Below, in pieces: positions 24,218-35,934 of a stretch of 64,000 bases of DNA. Source of the stretch: Fasciola hepatica (taxonomy: Eukaryota; Platyhelminthes; Trematoda; Plagiorchiida; Fasciolidae); assembly GCA_948099385.1 (NCBI GenBank), contig CANUEZ040000183.1:1984001-2048000 (forward strand), given 5' to 3'. Numbering within the stretch: position 1 is the first letter of the stretch; the number at the start of each line of letters is the position of its first letter. The notes below the pieces were generated by a model. The model had not been told where the DNA came from, did not search any database, and was given only the letters and a program-made list of their open reading frames with translations. The position numbers were made by a program, and so were the translations under genes.

Positions 24218-24323
24218 GTTTGTATCCGTTGATGATCGCTGAGCACTATTATTGCCACCTCGACTGGTGATGAAACGTTTGCGGCCTTATTGCCAAGTTC
24301 AGCGATCACCAACAGATACAAAC
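24218..24323. repeat. Foldback insertion inside RTE copy 1
   Basis: GTTTGTATCCGTTGATGATC... (24218-24242) is the inverse of 24299-24323 with two mismatches in 25. It belongs to a roughly 130-base stretch absent from the matching place in copy 3 (near 60365). The ends look like those of a small foldback element, but I found no clear target duplication. Confidence 0.5.
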
Positions 24324-25661
24324 TTATTCGCGACACCGGTGGACGGCGCATCCATGTCAGTGAAACGATTTTCGATAGAAATGGAGAGCCTATCCTAGGC
24401 GATCAGCAAAGGCTTGAACGTTGGGCCGGATACTTCGAGGAACAGTTTAGCTGGTCGCGCGCTAATGTAGTTACTCCTGTGTCAACAACTGTGACTCCCT
24501 GGGTGGTATCACTTGAGCCCCCATCGGAAGTGGAAGTTGAGTCATGCATTCGATTATTAAGGCGAGGGAAAGCGGCCGGCCCCGACGAACTTCCCCCAGT
24601 TCTTTGCAAACTGGGTGGTAATGTTTTGATAAAATCACTTACCGCTTTGTTCCGTGACATTTGGAACGCGAAGCGTACTCCGTTAATATGGAGTGAGTCG
24701 TTGATTGTTACCATCTCCAAGAAGGGAATGCGCAACGATTGTAGTAACCATCGTGGGATTAGCTTAATTCCGATAGTCACCAAAGTATTAGCCTTGATTT
24801 TGCTGCGCAGTCTGACACCAGCTCGTTAGAGGAATACCCGCGAACAGCAGGCTGGATTCCTCTCAGGTCGAGGATGCATCGACCAGAATTTTTTCTCTTC
24901 AGCGACTACTTGAAACGCGTCACACGCACCGCCGACCGACAATAATGGTTTCCTTAGACTTGAAAGGCGCCTTCGATTCAGTTGATCGAGCAGCGCTTTT
25001 CAGTTCTCTTTATCGAAAAGGTATGCCCCAGAAGTTCGTGAACCTACTGAGACCATTGTATTATCATACTTCTGGCCGCATTAGAGTTCACGGTGAACTA
25101 TCCAGTCGGTTCGAAACGACCAGTGGTGTTCGACAGGGATGCCCCATGTCTCCATTCCTTTTCAGCTTCGTCATGGACGAAATAATGGAGAGTGCGCCGC
25201 AAAATCTTCAGGATGTAGGCGTCGAACTAGGAAATAGTGGAAAGCTGTGTGACCTAGATTACGCGGACGACGTTGTCTGTTTGTTCGAATCCACGGAACA
25301 TGTTCAACGTGCACTAGATAGACTCTCAAGAGCTGTAACTCCATTCGGCATGCGCTTTGCACCTTCACAGTGTAGAGTGATGTTACAAGGCTGGGCGTCA
25401 AGGATTCCGAGCTTGATACTCGATGGGGAGGTGCTGACAGTTGTCGACCTCTTCACCTACCTCGGCAGCAGCGTGACGACGGATGAGAGCACAGTAGTAG
25501 AGGTGAGCACGCGTATATCCAAGGCTCGAGCGGGTTACGGTGGACTGAAACATTTGTGGCGGCGACATGATATTTCACTGAAGTTGAAAGGTCGTGTATA
25601 CTGTGCCGCAGTGCGTTCAGTTTTGTTGTATAGTTGCGAAACTTGGAGTCTGCGTGCTTAA
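24290..25661 (+). pseudogene. RTE copy 1 reverse transcriptase region
   Basis: Two frames (24290-24829 and 24945-25661) cover the RT. The first has the RGKAAGPDELPP block and ends near the fingers region. The second holds motif A (MVSLDLKGAFDSVDR), motif B (GVRQGCPMSPFLFSF) and an intact catalytic YADD (25260-25271), followed by the thumb with LFTYLGSSVTTDE and the C-terminal GRVYCAAVRSVLLYSCETW. A frameshift around 24829-24944 separates the halves. RT would copy element RNA at the nicked target. Confidence 0.85.
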
Positions 25662-26310
25662 GTTATTCGTCGTCTTGAGGTTTTCGACCACCGATGTTTA
25701 CGTAGTATCGCTAAGATCGGGTGGGTTAGCCGAGTAGGCAATGCTGAGGTCAGAAATCGAGTATTGGGTACTCATTCGGAGAATGTTTTGTCACAGCGTA
25801 TCCAACTTAGTAGACTTCGTTGGTTGGGGCATGTGTTACTTATGTCAAACACACGTCTACCGTATCGCGTCCTATTCTCCGTTCCTCCTAGGGAGTGGAA
25901 GAGACCACGTGGAGGTCAACAGATGACTTGACAACGAGGAGTGAGAAAATGTACAGCAGACTTGGGAAAAGTAGGTGCTTCACGTCTTCGTGGTTGGGGT
26001 CCAAAAGTTCCGTCTACCAGTTGGCTGGAGACACTGAAGGATATGGCTGCGAACCGCGAACAGTGGCGATCGTGTTATCACTTTCTGTCGAATCAGAATG
26101 ATTGATCGATGTGTGTTTGTACAGTTAGACTGTGTATTCCGTGTGATGGCTGTTAGGGCATTCTTTTCTTTTCCGACCTATGTAGGTCCACTCCCTGTCC
26201 ATCTTGTATATTCATACTTTCTAATTCAGCGTTCAACATGGTGAGAAAGGCAGTGGTCAATGGGGCTTGCCCCACTGTTTAACGCTGTACGATGATGATG
26301 TTGATGAATC

Positions 26311-27940
26311 AACAGAAATATTCAAATTACTTCAGTTTGGGGTATAGGTTGGAATTCCACTGTTTTGTATAACAATTGGTGTTTCCGTCAGCTCCAGTAT
26401 ACGTGGAAGGTAATTTCTCACGAAACGTGTGTAATGTATGTATGTATGTGCACAACATGTGTGATATACTTCAGTTCATGTTAGCACTGAAGTACAGCGT
26501 CTGTGCTTCAGATATAAATTTATCCTGAGAATCAACAACAAAAAGGATATCCAACTGTCCGTAACCTATATAATATCAGGTTGAAATCCGGAAATCTTCT
26601 TGCCATATGAAGTTGACATTGTTATTTTTAAATCCTAGTTATTACGTCCAAGTATCTGGATGGCAGGTCGAAATTCCCCCTTGAGCTAACTACCGGCTTT
26701 GCGGTTCTGGTTGCTCATCAGGTATGCGTTCCCGGTACTCTTCTGCCCAATCATCCTTATACTAGAGCACTCCGCATTTGGTTTACATCTGTAATTTCAT
26801 TTTTAATCGAATTGGAAGAATCACCGTGAGACTACACCTAATCAGTGCACTTTATTGGATTAAATAGAAACCTATCAGATCCCAGATCCGTTCGGGAAGG
26901 TTACCCGCGGTAACCGAAACGTCGACTGTCTACCATCCTTTCCGATAACGCTGTGTTACCGAACAATAAACACCTACCCATAAATAGAAACCTCCTGAAG
27001 GATCTGGTACATCTATGGATCATTCAGGTATTGATCACTTGATCTTATGCTGACCCAATATGATGGCGGTTGATGGGGAACTGTGAAGACGGACTGAATA
27101 CTCTTGTGAACAGCAAAACGGCAGCAAATATAGAATTACGGCAAATAGGGACTGCAGCTTTCACTAGACAGTTTCAGCAGCTGGTACTTGTAGTGAATGC
27201 GTAAATACTAACACAATTCCAAGCACAAAGCACGATAAGTTGTGACAACATAACAATCTTGGTCAGAAACAGACATCACGGCAGTTGTGGTCATCAGTCG
27301 ATCACCACCGCCCCCGTCTGCCACCTGCTAGTCTGTGCGTTTCACGCACGTGGCAACCGTTCGTGTAACTTCTGACACACTCCCTCGGCACAAGCCACTG
27401 TACGGTTTTTGTACTTAAGCCCGGTGAGAATACATGCAGTTGGCAATCCATGGTCTTTTCTTATCCACCTCCCCGACGAACGCGATCGTAGAAGCTGAGG
27501 GAGTGTGCCATCCTATTACTGATGAGCCTGATCCGTCCAAGGTTTTTTGGTGAATCACACCTAAGTAACCTAGAGGGGTTACTTCCACGATAGTATTTTT
27601 CATCGTCGGTCATATATTCTTTCTGTCAGTAGTTAGATTGTTTGGAGTGTATATATGTACAAAAATATCTGAATCGTTGTACTTTGTTGTATAACTGTTA
27701 AAAAAGAAGTGATAAAGAGCAAGAGGTAGTACTGGAAACCTTCAGATGCATACGTATTATTTTATGAAAGGGGAACCACATCTGTTTTGTTTTTGGGTCG
27801 CATTATTGCGCCGGTCGATTTACTTCGTATCCTCTCAAGTTTTTGCATATCAAGTGTAATCAAAATTTTAAAATCACAACCTAGTTTATTTTCGCAGCAA
27901 ACACCTTTTTGGTGACCAGCAAACAGCGTAGGTCTGATTG
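26311..27940. other. Intergenic with a perfect palindrome
   Basis: No gene. GGTTACC-CGC-GGTAACC at 26899-26915 is a perfect 7-bp stem followed directly by GAAACGTC (see findings). The stretch before 27.94 kb may include the untranslated end of Gypsy remnant D, but no LTR was recognised. Confidence 0.4.
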
Positions 27941-28239
27941 AGGACCGGAATGCCATGCAGCACACGAAAATACCACACTTCATACCAGAAGATCCGGAGG
28001 TTTTTGCAGCTATTCTTGACTCGCGTTTCCTGGAGGCTAGCATATCTAGCCAGTGATCCAAATAAAATGAACTGCTCTCGGCAAACCCAGCCAGTCTGAT
28101 CCCACAAATCGAGAATATTGTTATCAGCCTCCCCGAGTGCGACCCATACGACGCACTCCGGGAAGCCTTACCTGAACGCGTGGCAGCGTCGGGATAGAAA
28201 CGCATTCAGCACTTTCTCCCCGAAAGCCAACTGGGAGAT

Positions 28240-28512
28240 ATGACACAATCACAGATTTTATGGAGAATGTGCTCTTTAGCAGGTACGACATCCATGAACG
28301 ACGCAGTTCTGCGTCAACCGTTGACGCAGGGACTGCAGCAGTATGCTCATAGCATAGTGGCCGTTCTTATACAGGGCCAGACTTTAGATAAGTGCGCCGA
28401 GGCGGCGGACACGGTCCTCGAGCAGGCACGTGCCTTTGTCCCTCATTCCCATTCGTTTTTATCAACGCCATCGTTAAACGGTCAGATTCCGTTGTCAACC
28501 CCGCATCGATAG
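28240..28512 (+). pseudogene. Gypsy D gag fragment
   Basis: A 90-codon frame in the capsid C-terminal region: QILWRMCSLAGTTSM, LRQPLTQGLQQYAHSIVAVL and LDKCAEAADTVLEQA, matching the usual Gypsy gag pattern of a leucine-rich turn followed by an ADK/ADT helix. The frame continues upstream past stop codons and ends in a proline- and serine-rich stretch. Confidence 0.65.
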
Positions 28513-28731
28513 CTGTCCAACACAATGTACCCAGTAGTAACTCTGACATGCAAACGTTATGTCAGGAGGTTCTCCGTTTAATGTAGGCGGTCGAACAGAA
28601 CGAGACATTCATCAACGGCCCCCGCCAACAAAGACAAAGCCGTCACCACTTTACACCGTTCCCCGAGAGCCAACTTTCCATCAGTCGCTCAAAAATGTGC
28701 AGACGCCTGTAGTTTCCACTCCAACAAGGCA

Positions 28732-28956
28732 ATGACGAGAAGTTTCATTAGTACCTCGGTTCCTAGTCGCCTCATACATATGAAAGACAAAACTACCGGT
28801 GTGCCCTTCTCAGTCGACATGGAAGAGAAAGTTTCGAAACAGCCCACGGTCTTTCCAAAGGCTCTGACACTGCAAATCGTCAACGGCTCTCCCGTTCTAA
28901 GATACGGCAGTCAGTTTATCACTCTAGACCTTGGCTTGTGTCGTTATTTACCATGA
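28732..28956 (+). pseudogene. Gypsy D protease fragment
   Basis: A 74-codon frame shows GVPFSVDMEEK where a retropepsin has its D-T/S-G active site, then LQIVNGSPVLRYGSQFITLDLG. A stop follows and then the ILGLDF block in another frame. The catalytic triad is changed (DME instead of DTG), so this protease would be inactive. Confidence 0.6.
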
Positions 28957-29199
28957 GTTTTCGTCGTCCTCCAAGTACATCAAACTATTCTAGGCTTAGA
29001 TTTTCAAAAAAGTCATGGCTTAGTTGTCGATCATGTTAAACGACTGAAAGACAAGGACAGTCTACACACAGAAGATGTTTTGTGCACTTCCAGACAGTGG
29101 CTGTTTAGCTTTCACGTAGTCAAATAACATTCTCAGAATGGAGGGAAAACAACACTACCACTGCAAAAGTTTTGGGTTCAGATGAGTCCCCAGTTTAAT

Positions 29200-31580
29200 C
29201 GATATTTAAGACGGGATGCTAAAGTTTCGTGGTTACTTAAAAACCCAGCCAGGTACGGAATGGTGGAATTACCGCAAGCCAGCGGGCCTGCATGAAGGTG
29301 TATATAACTGAAAATTCTGGCAGGAAAGGAAACATATTTATTAGGTGTTCGTAAGTAGGGTGAATAGAATCAGTGGGTATTTTTACGGAAAACTTATGGC
29401 AAATCTCACTGTGTTGGGAAATGATGAACTGAATGAATTGATGTCTGAGTACGCCACTACAAGAAAGTAAGAAATTAAGAGATCTAGGGATTGTTCTGAA
29501 GTCTTTTGACAACAGACCTGGAAAAACGACGGGAGAGGCACAGACCCAGTGTGTTAGAACACATGAAAAATCAAAGCGTTTGATGAGATATGTCGCTACA
29601 CAGTAGAATTTGAGATGCAAAATACACGAGAATGAACGTCTAATCCTTGCAAAGATGTGGCTCACGTGCCGTAACCAGGTTAGGTTTTGGCTCAATAGCA
29701 CAGCAAGATACTTTAATGAATCATGGTGATTCAGTTGTTTCCCATTAATTGATACTAGAGTGCAAGAGTTAGTGGAATCGAAGTAGTTATTGTATCTCAT
29801 AAGGGAGAATAGAATGTCTCAACATTTGAGGATATTAGTAATTTAATTGTAACGGTCAATTCAGAAATCACTGCGATGCCACTTCCAGTGGTTGGAAAGG
29901 GAGAGTTAGAGAAATAAAGTGAGCCAGGAACGAAATCGTCAGCGAGTTTGATAAGGAGGCTATGTTCTCGGGTGGGGATGGAAGATACCTAGGGTAAAAA
30001 TAGACATGATGATAATATGGCATCCTGAGAGATACCGGGGGTAGAATTAACAAAAGAGCTAGTGCCATTGTAACGGATGAACTGTTGATGGTTACGGAGA
30101 TAGTCACTCAACAGAGAAGTAAGGAGAGACTCGACACCTGGATTGGAGAGAGAAGAGAACAGCCCATTTCTGTCAACACAATTAGGAGCTCCACTGTAGT
30201 GAAGGAAGCAAGTCCTAAGGGCTTTACTCTATCTGTCAGGTGACAAGAGAATGTAATGTATCAGGATAACAAGAGCATAAAGAGTCAACCTAGAAGATCG
30301 ATAAGCAAACTGATAGGGATCTGAAACATTTAAGGGAGACTCCATATATGATCGAACTTAGTTTTGAAGAACTTTCAAAGCTTATGAGGAGCAAGCAGTG
30401 GTATGGAATTTAGATGAATCCTTATTAGGAACATTGATAAATGCCACTGGCATCTAGTAAACAGGAATTTTTCTGTCTTTCAAGCACCGATTGAACAGCT
30501 CGGAGAAAATAGGCGAGAGAGTGGCCGCAGGCTCTTCGAGAACCATAGAACTGAGAGGGTCTAGTCCAGAGGATTTCCTAGAATTTAGAAGAATTAGTCC
30601 TTCTTAAACATCAGGGAGAAAAGACAAAAAAGACGCACGACTGAAGGGAGTTCGAGGGCAATATAAAAAAGGGAAACAAAACTTCTTTATTGGTAGATAG
30701 ATTGAGAGCTTCGATATTCACAACAGAAGACTTGCGTATGCATAAATCTCCACGTGAATATTTTAGTAGCCTCCATGTCTCTATGGATTTTACGTTCCAA
30801 GTGGTTGGTCATATATTTCACTATTTCACTCTCGATAGATAAATTCCGATTGGTTTCATCATGCTCTTGACCGTTGTGAAATCCCCGCGTTTAAAATCGT
30901 ATAAATTTCAGCGACGAAACCGCATAAATTTGGGATATTGAGAAACGACTGGGCGAATGTGCTGTCTCGATGGAACAACAAAGGTTAAAGCACAATTAAC
31001 ACAACTGGTAAGATGACCCCAAGACACAGAGATGTCAGCGTCTGAGAATACAGAAAAGTCAGCTGGCTAATCATTTCCTCTAACATCAGCATGTTGTACG
31101 AAAAATTCTTTCATTTGCGAACTTTGCGGTCGTGATATTGCGTGAAGTGTCAGGGTGTTGTGGCTATAAATCTTTGACAAAACCTTGATTGTAGCGTGAT
31201 CGGACGAGCCAAGAAGGGAACGACATGAAGTAGAAAAAATTTATTTGGACTGTTGACTAAGAAAATATCTAGGAAAGCATGCGTTCTAGTCGGAGAATCG
31301 ACAGTGTTTACAAGACCGAGAGAATAAAAAGAATTAACGTGAAAATGATTAAAATAACCAGCAACTATGCACAAAGAAATGTCGGCGTAATCTACTAGAA
31401 TTTATGAAATGGTATCAAGAAATCCTTGGCAACTATTTCATCGTCGATGTCACTGCGAAGCCACGCTTCTTGCAGTAAGATTGCACCGAGTTGATAATAT
31501 TCATACGACTTAACATGGTCTGACAATACCGAAAAGTCACTCAATAGGGAAAGAATGTTGTTGCTACTCATCACGAGAAG
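29200..31580 (-). mobile_element. CR1-type LINE inserted in Gypsy D
   Basis: On the minus strand, endonuclease (31691-31150, including LLQEAWLRSDIDD and AGYFNHFHVN), early RT and the RT C-terminal part (29800-29237) follow in order, with many stops. The 31580-29864 part is the arm shared with 14.9-16.66 kb; the rest is present only here. It lies between gag-protease and the pre-RT linker of Gypsy D in opposite orientation, as a nested insertion would. Confidence 0.65.
29237..29800 (-). pseudogene. CR1 RT C-terminal fragment
   Basis: A 187-codon frame begins after the RT catalytic core. INGKQLNHHDSLKYLAVLLS and NLTWLRHVSHI match the standard CR1/Jockey thumb pattern (G-x-x-L...LKYLGV-S), followed by a helical C-terminal extension. 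It is the continuation of the shared arm on this side only. No catalytic motif lies within it. Confidence 0.7.
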
Positions 31581-32141
31581 GCTCTTCTGTGAAGAGTAGC
31601 CGACCAACGAGCTCTGCTTTCTATGATCGCCTCTGGACTTCCTTAAAATCCACTCCCATTCGTTCTTTACCATGTTTCCGAAAGGAAACAAGGAGACAGG
31701 TCATAGATCGAGTTACTTCGAATTTCGTTGTCGGTTCCCTGACTGAAGTCCAATCACCAACAATCCTCATGCCCATCCCCACGTCCGAACCGGGAATCGA
31801 CTGCCTGTTTTGTGAGTACCCGAGCCTCGTCCACCCAAACAACAACTTGCTTCCAATCACCACTGATGTGAACCACTACATCGTCACACTGGGACCTCCA
31901 GTTCACGCTCGGTCCTGCAGATTAGTCCCAGAGAAGCTCCGTGTAATCCGCGCAGTGTTTCAACATATGATAAATCTGGAAAGTATTTAGCCTTCCAACA
32001 ATCCGCGGGCATCACCATTACACATGGTCCCAATGAAGTCACCTGATGACCAGAGACCGTGCGGAGATTATCGCTCACTCAACCGAGCGACCACCCCGAA
32101 CCGATATCCTATTCCGTACATCACAAATCTCACAACTGGAT
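29864..32141. repeat. Inverted repeat arm B (2278 bp)
   Basis: Reverse-complement partner of 14363-16656. It lacks 16 bases present in arm A at the Gypsy/CR1 junction; the gap lies between two AAGA tetramers. The arm ends sharply at 32141; beyond it no Gypsy sequence follows, whereas to the left of 29864 the CR1 continues. Confidence 0.9.
31589..32141 (+). pseudogene. Gypsy D pre-RT linker and first RT motif
   Basis: A frame at 31589-31990 ends in HARSCRLVPEKLRVIRAVF, the classical stretch between Gypsy protease and RT. After a stop the frame at 32024 gives [20 protein letters not shown] and the YPIPYI block of RT motif 1. Gypsy similarity stops at 32141, the edge of the inverted arm. Same strand as the gag and protease at 27.95-29.1 kb. 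Confidence 0.75.
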
Positions 32142-32495
32142 TACTTTTCTGGCTAGAAAACGATATACTGGTCCTCTTGGGGCAGCCATGTGTATGCCCG
32201 CCACGATGTTAAGCGGCAATCGTTTGATCACATACGGAGGTGATAACCTCGATCTGTCGTGATTTACGTCGTGCCTTGATTACACGATAAGAAAGAAAGT
32301 ATCACCATGCCTTTCTAATACTAGGGTCAATGCATCACTACGGTGATTTCATGAGTGTCTATGCTGTCGCGGTGCAAGACGGCGGTTCAGCAGTGCTCAC
32401 CTACCGTAACAGAAAACACGATGTAGATCTGGATCGGAAAATGATACACTGATTCCTTTCAGAAGCGAAGACCAATTAGTCGGTATCTGGAAGAA

Positions 32496-33023
32496 TGTAG
32501 GCACCTGTATATTTCCGACTTCTCCCATGATCTTCAACGTCCCTTGGTGCAACACCTCTTTGTTGTGCCGACGCTTTATTGCAAAACAACCACACACCTT
32601 TTTGAACACCACCACCGCGCAATACAAAAGGCCGCCAATAAATCTTTCACTCTGGCACAGTCTCGTCCCCTGATTTGAAGTGTCTTGGAATTATATCAAC
32701 CAGATCTAACTGTGAGGAAAAAAAACATTTTAGAAGCTTCCACGGCGTCACTTGGCACTCATCTCAACACCATCCTGATCGGTTCGATCAAGGGTTGTCA
32801 GACTGAACTGAATTGAAGATATTGGCGGATATTGACTCTTTAGCGCTCACATCCCGATCACAGGAACGGCGGACAACTGTGAGTTTGTGTCATACCTTTT
32901 GTTTCATTTTAATTCCTGATGTACACACCCTTTTGGCCTTTTATCTCAACACGCTTCTCCGACTATCCTAGTTTGCTAGTGTCGTCTTAGATAGTTTTGA
33001 CATTTACTCGGTGTACCATATGG
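32496..33023 (-). repeat. Dispersed repeat, family R3, inverted partner of 8924-9452
   Basis: The alignment is described at 8924-9452. Here the (GT)n run is reduced to GTGTGTGG. It lies about 350 bases outside inverted arm B. Confidence 0.6.
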
Positions 33024-34941
33024 ACTGATAAGTACACTGCAAGATGCCTGTACCACTATTTACTATGTTATTTTTCCGCCAGCAATCATCCTCTTCTGTA
33101 AGTGAGACTAAAGACATCCATAATTTACCCACGAACATACATAGAGCTAAAAGAGAATAACTTCACAGACAATAATATGTACCAACTAGATGAATCTCTC
33201 ACAACTGTTGTTTCATTGTTCTCTTGCATTTATTGATTATTATATGGTTGTCATGGACTTTACACCGGCATTCTGAAGGCAATCTTTCTTCTCTATTGCA
33301 TTGTGGGAACTGTTTTTGTGTCCAATGGCAAATTAAATTCATCCCGTCAGAGATTTAAATTTAGGCTGAAGGACTGCGCCACAATTCCCATGATGACACT
33401 GTCGCAAACTATCAACCACATTCGTTAGGCGACGTGGATCACGTCGTATACTTCGTCACATTCCATTCAGGTATGATGAGAAATGTCTTGCGGTGAATGA
33501 CGTGAAAGATTAACACAATGTGGAAATGATTCGGTCATGTTAGTTTCGGATTGAGAATTATAACTAAGTGATGAAATAAAGTAGATCGGCCCATCAGTTA
33601 CCCACTTAAGCATTAAAAGACTATTGTCAAATAGTAGTTTATGCACGGGACAGAAACAGAGTGAAACAATTATACCTTGAAGAACGTGTCACTGAAGGTA
33701 GCGGAGACGTTGTGGCCATGATCACGTGTTACCTATTCGCCATTGGTAAGGGAGTCAGATAAATGAACGCCGGTAGATGCCAAGCTATCACCTGCACCTA
33801 ATGTATGGTAACCTTTCCCTGGATACATAAACCAATGCATAATTATAATCTCGAGTAAATATGCTAACGGCTTTACATTTTCTATCAAGTGGAAATATTA
33901 GTATAAATAATGGCATCCACCGGGGCATTTCAGAGACGATGGTAAGGCTGATCGGGCTGTAAGCTTTTACTCCGAGGAAGTTCGATGTAATAAGAGTCTC
34001 TGAACGCAGACGTCACGATACATTTCGGAGCATTTCGCTACATCTTTACTAGTGTGTACTGCAGTCAGTATGACCGTTTAGTCTTTAAAATATCTTCCCC
34101 GTCGCGTCATGGATGCCACTATAGTATAAACCGCGATACTTTTACAGAACAAAATCTAATTAAACATGTCAACGCTGAGGATGATGAGAGTAAATGCAGT
34201 TAGCATCCATGGCGGCAACCCGTTTACACCACTGGCTTCATCACATTTCATCTTCATTAACCCCTTGTACATTTAGGAATACATCACTCATGCACTTTTC
34301 ATTTAAGGTTGTTGTGGCGCCTAGAGCCATTATCCTACATTAGCTATGTGCCAAGTATGCTAATTTGCTTCTCTATCATCGAGCTTTCATGTACACTGTT
34401 CTGGCTGGCTTCATTATGTACTTTATGTTTACATTATTCGCCTACTGACAAGAACGAGAGCAGCCATTTGCGAAATTTGACTCCCTTGTTGCGTACCCGG
34501 TATTTCTGTTCATATTGTACTTCCAATCAACGTCCCCATACCCAAATTGTGTGCAAGTTTACTGAATCTTTTTACTACTTTCAATGTATATTCGCATGAT
34601 AGGCAGCAGTACCTTTAACCCCGATGACCTTCCACTCCAGTCTGTACAATAAACTATGGCTACTGACAGTTCAGTCACCACACGAAACCGCGGTAAAACG
34701 TGAGTTCAAAACTAGTAGTCATCGCTCGTATAGATCCAACAGATGAAAGCGGACCAGTATCATAAAACCCGCTTACTTTTAAACAGAGCACCGGCAAAAA
34801 TGCAACATTTTGGTCTCAGCAGCAACATGCGGCACCTCGTACGTTCCGAATATTCTACCGTTTTCTTCTCACTGTATTGTACACGTCTTTTTGTTTTGTC
34901 AAACTAACAGAGACTTTTTCAACGCACCCGCAATTGATTAG
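33024..34941. other. Intergenic, no gene recognised
   Basis: The 96-codon plus frame at 34309-34599 is cysteine- and leucine-rich with no recognisable domain, and I do not call it. No RNA gene or repeat partner found. Confidence 0.45.
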
Positions 34942-35275
34942 CTCGGATCGTTTTCTTTGCGTTGCTTGTGAGCGTTCTGTGACTTGTGGCAACGAAGACC
35001 AAACTTATACAATCCCAAACGTAATTCTCGTGCGCCTACTGCGACACAGCAGCCAACTCTGGAATTATTAGGATCCATTCGAACGACGTACAACCGTCTG
35101 ATCGGAAGCTATATCGAACTAAACCTGAGGAGCAATTTTGTGCGGCCGGTTTTATTTCAATCTTCGAACATTGTGCAAACACTGTGAGTCACCTTTTTCT
35201 ATTTATTTACACAAGCATTTTGTTACCATATTTACTTTTCGTTTCTTATCTTTACCGAGCTGCCACAAACACAGC
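34942..35275 (+). repeat. Dispersed repeat, family R2, copy 2
   Basis: Direct, diverged partner of 5160-5480. Confidence 0.35.
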
Positions 35276-35529
35276 TATGCAATGTGCCGTTGATTTCAAC
35301 TGACGGGTTACACATCCGTGTTGAGTAAAGAAGGCTTCCCAAACAATTGCCACCAGTGTTTAGACAACGTTTACAATCTTGCTATATCACGGATATTGTG
35401 GTTCAAGTACTATTGCGGGATATTCCGACTCATGAACTTTGTTTACCAGTTGTTCACGTTTACCAAGTCATCCGACGTATTTTTCCGCATTTCAGCGCAG
35501 ATAACCTCCAAATGCCTCAGTATCGTGGT

Positions 35530-35934
35530 TGTCTCAGACTCCGGGCTGGCTACTAGCCCTGAACGCCTCTTAGACTGCTCCCAAGTGACCGCGCGTCTCA
35601 AATACCCTCTGCCCAGAAAGTTATACTGCATTCTCGTGGCGGAGGTGTTTTCACAAGTGTGAGAACGAAGGTGAACGCCCGGCGCTCTTCTCCGAGTTGA
35701 CTGATATTCAGTCAAGGGGAGTTAGCTAAACCCTGGTTCAAAATCAACCATCTGCGGCGTATGAGGCGTACAACGATATGCTCACCGGCATCTGTGGTGA
35801 AGTGCACTGGGCACTCCGGGATGTTTGGTCTCATCCGAAGGGCGTATGAACTGCGTAATCAGTCACTGGCTCCGAGTGGGTTTCGGACCTCGCGCTCTGT
35901 GCCGCTGCCTTGTGGGTTAAGTATTGGATAGATA
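35530..35934 (+). repeat. SINE-like repeat, family R5, 5' part
   Basis: The reverse complement of 42098-42506 matches this with few differences; one is a 4-base indel near 35625. It contains an eight-base stem TTGACTGA-TAT-TCAGTCAA. Directly after its edge at 35934 an RTE RT remnant begins, so the copy is truncated or recombined here. Confidence 0.65.

Larger units (their letters stand above)
22318..26310 (+). mobile_element. RTE-type LINE, copy 1 (full-length-sized)
   Basis: Starts with the 5' terminal block shared with copies 2-4 (GCGAGACTG at about 22324) and ends in a (GAT)n tail, as RTE elements do. Order: structured 5' region (to about 22470), endonuclease (22670-23644 and on), linker, RT (24290-25661), a domain after RT, and the 3' region with the conserved GGTGAGAAAGGCAGTGGTCA block. 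AACAGAAA occurs near both ends (22306-22313 and 26311-26318) and may be the target duplication. Reading frames are broken in several places, so it is not autonomous. Confidence 0.85.
27950..29115 (+). mobile_element. Ty3/Gypsy remnant D: gag and protease
   Basis: The plus strand shows gag from about 27955 (FIPEDPEVFAAILDSRFLEA) through SLPECDPYDALREALPERV to QILWRMCSLAG (28255). A protease-like block follows at about 28750-29030 and ends with TILGLDFQKSHGLVVDH. Stops interrupt gag near 28055 and 28195. Downstream, a CR1 on the minus strand (about 29200-31580) separates this from the pre-RT part of what looks like the same element (31589-32141, +). Confidence 0.7.

Noticed and set aside
27518..27545. 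Hammerhead ribozyme suggested by CTGATGAG
   Set aside because: No GAAA and closing stems at the right distance. The same motif near 21826 is followed by GAAC and lacks stems I and III.
31621..31863. 80-codon frame identical in both inverted arms (with 14641-14883)
   Set aside because: It is antisense to the Gypsy pre-RT linker. Its identity reflects the recent duplication, not constraint.
34309..34599. 96-codon open frame as a secreted or membrane protein gene
   Set aside because: Hydrophobic and cysteine-rich by composition only, with no signal-peptide layout, no motif and no flanking exon signals that I could trust.
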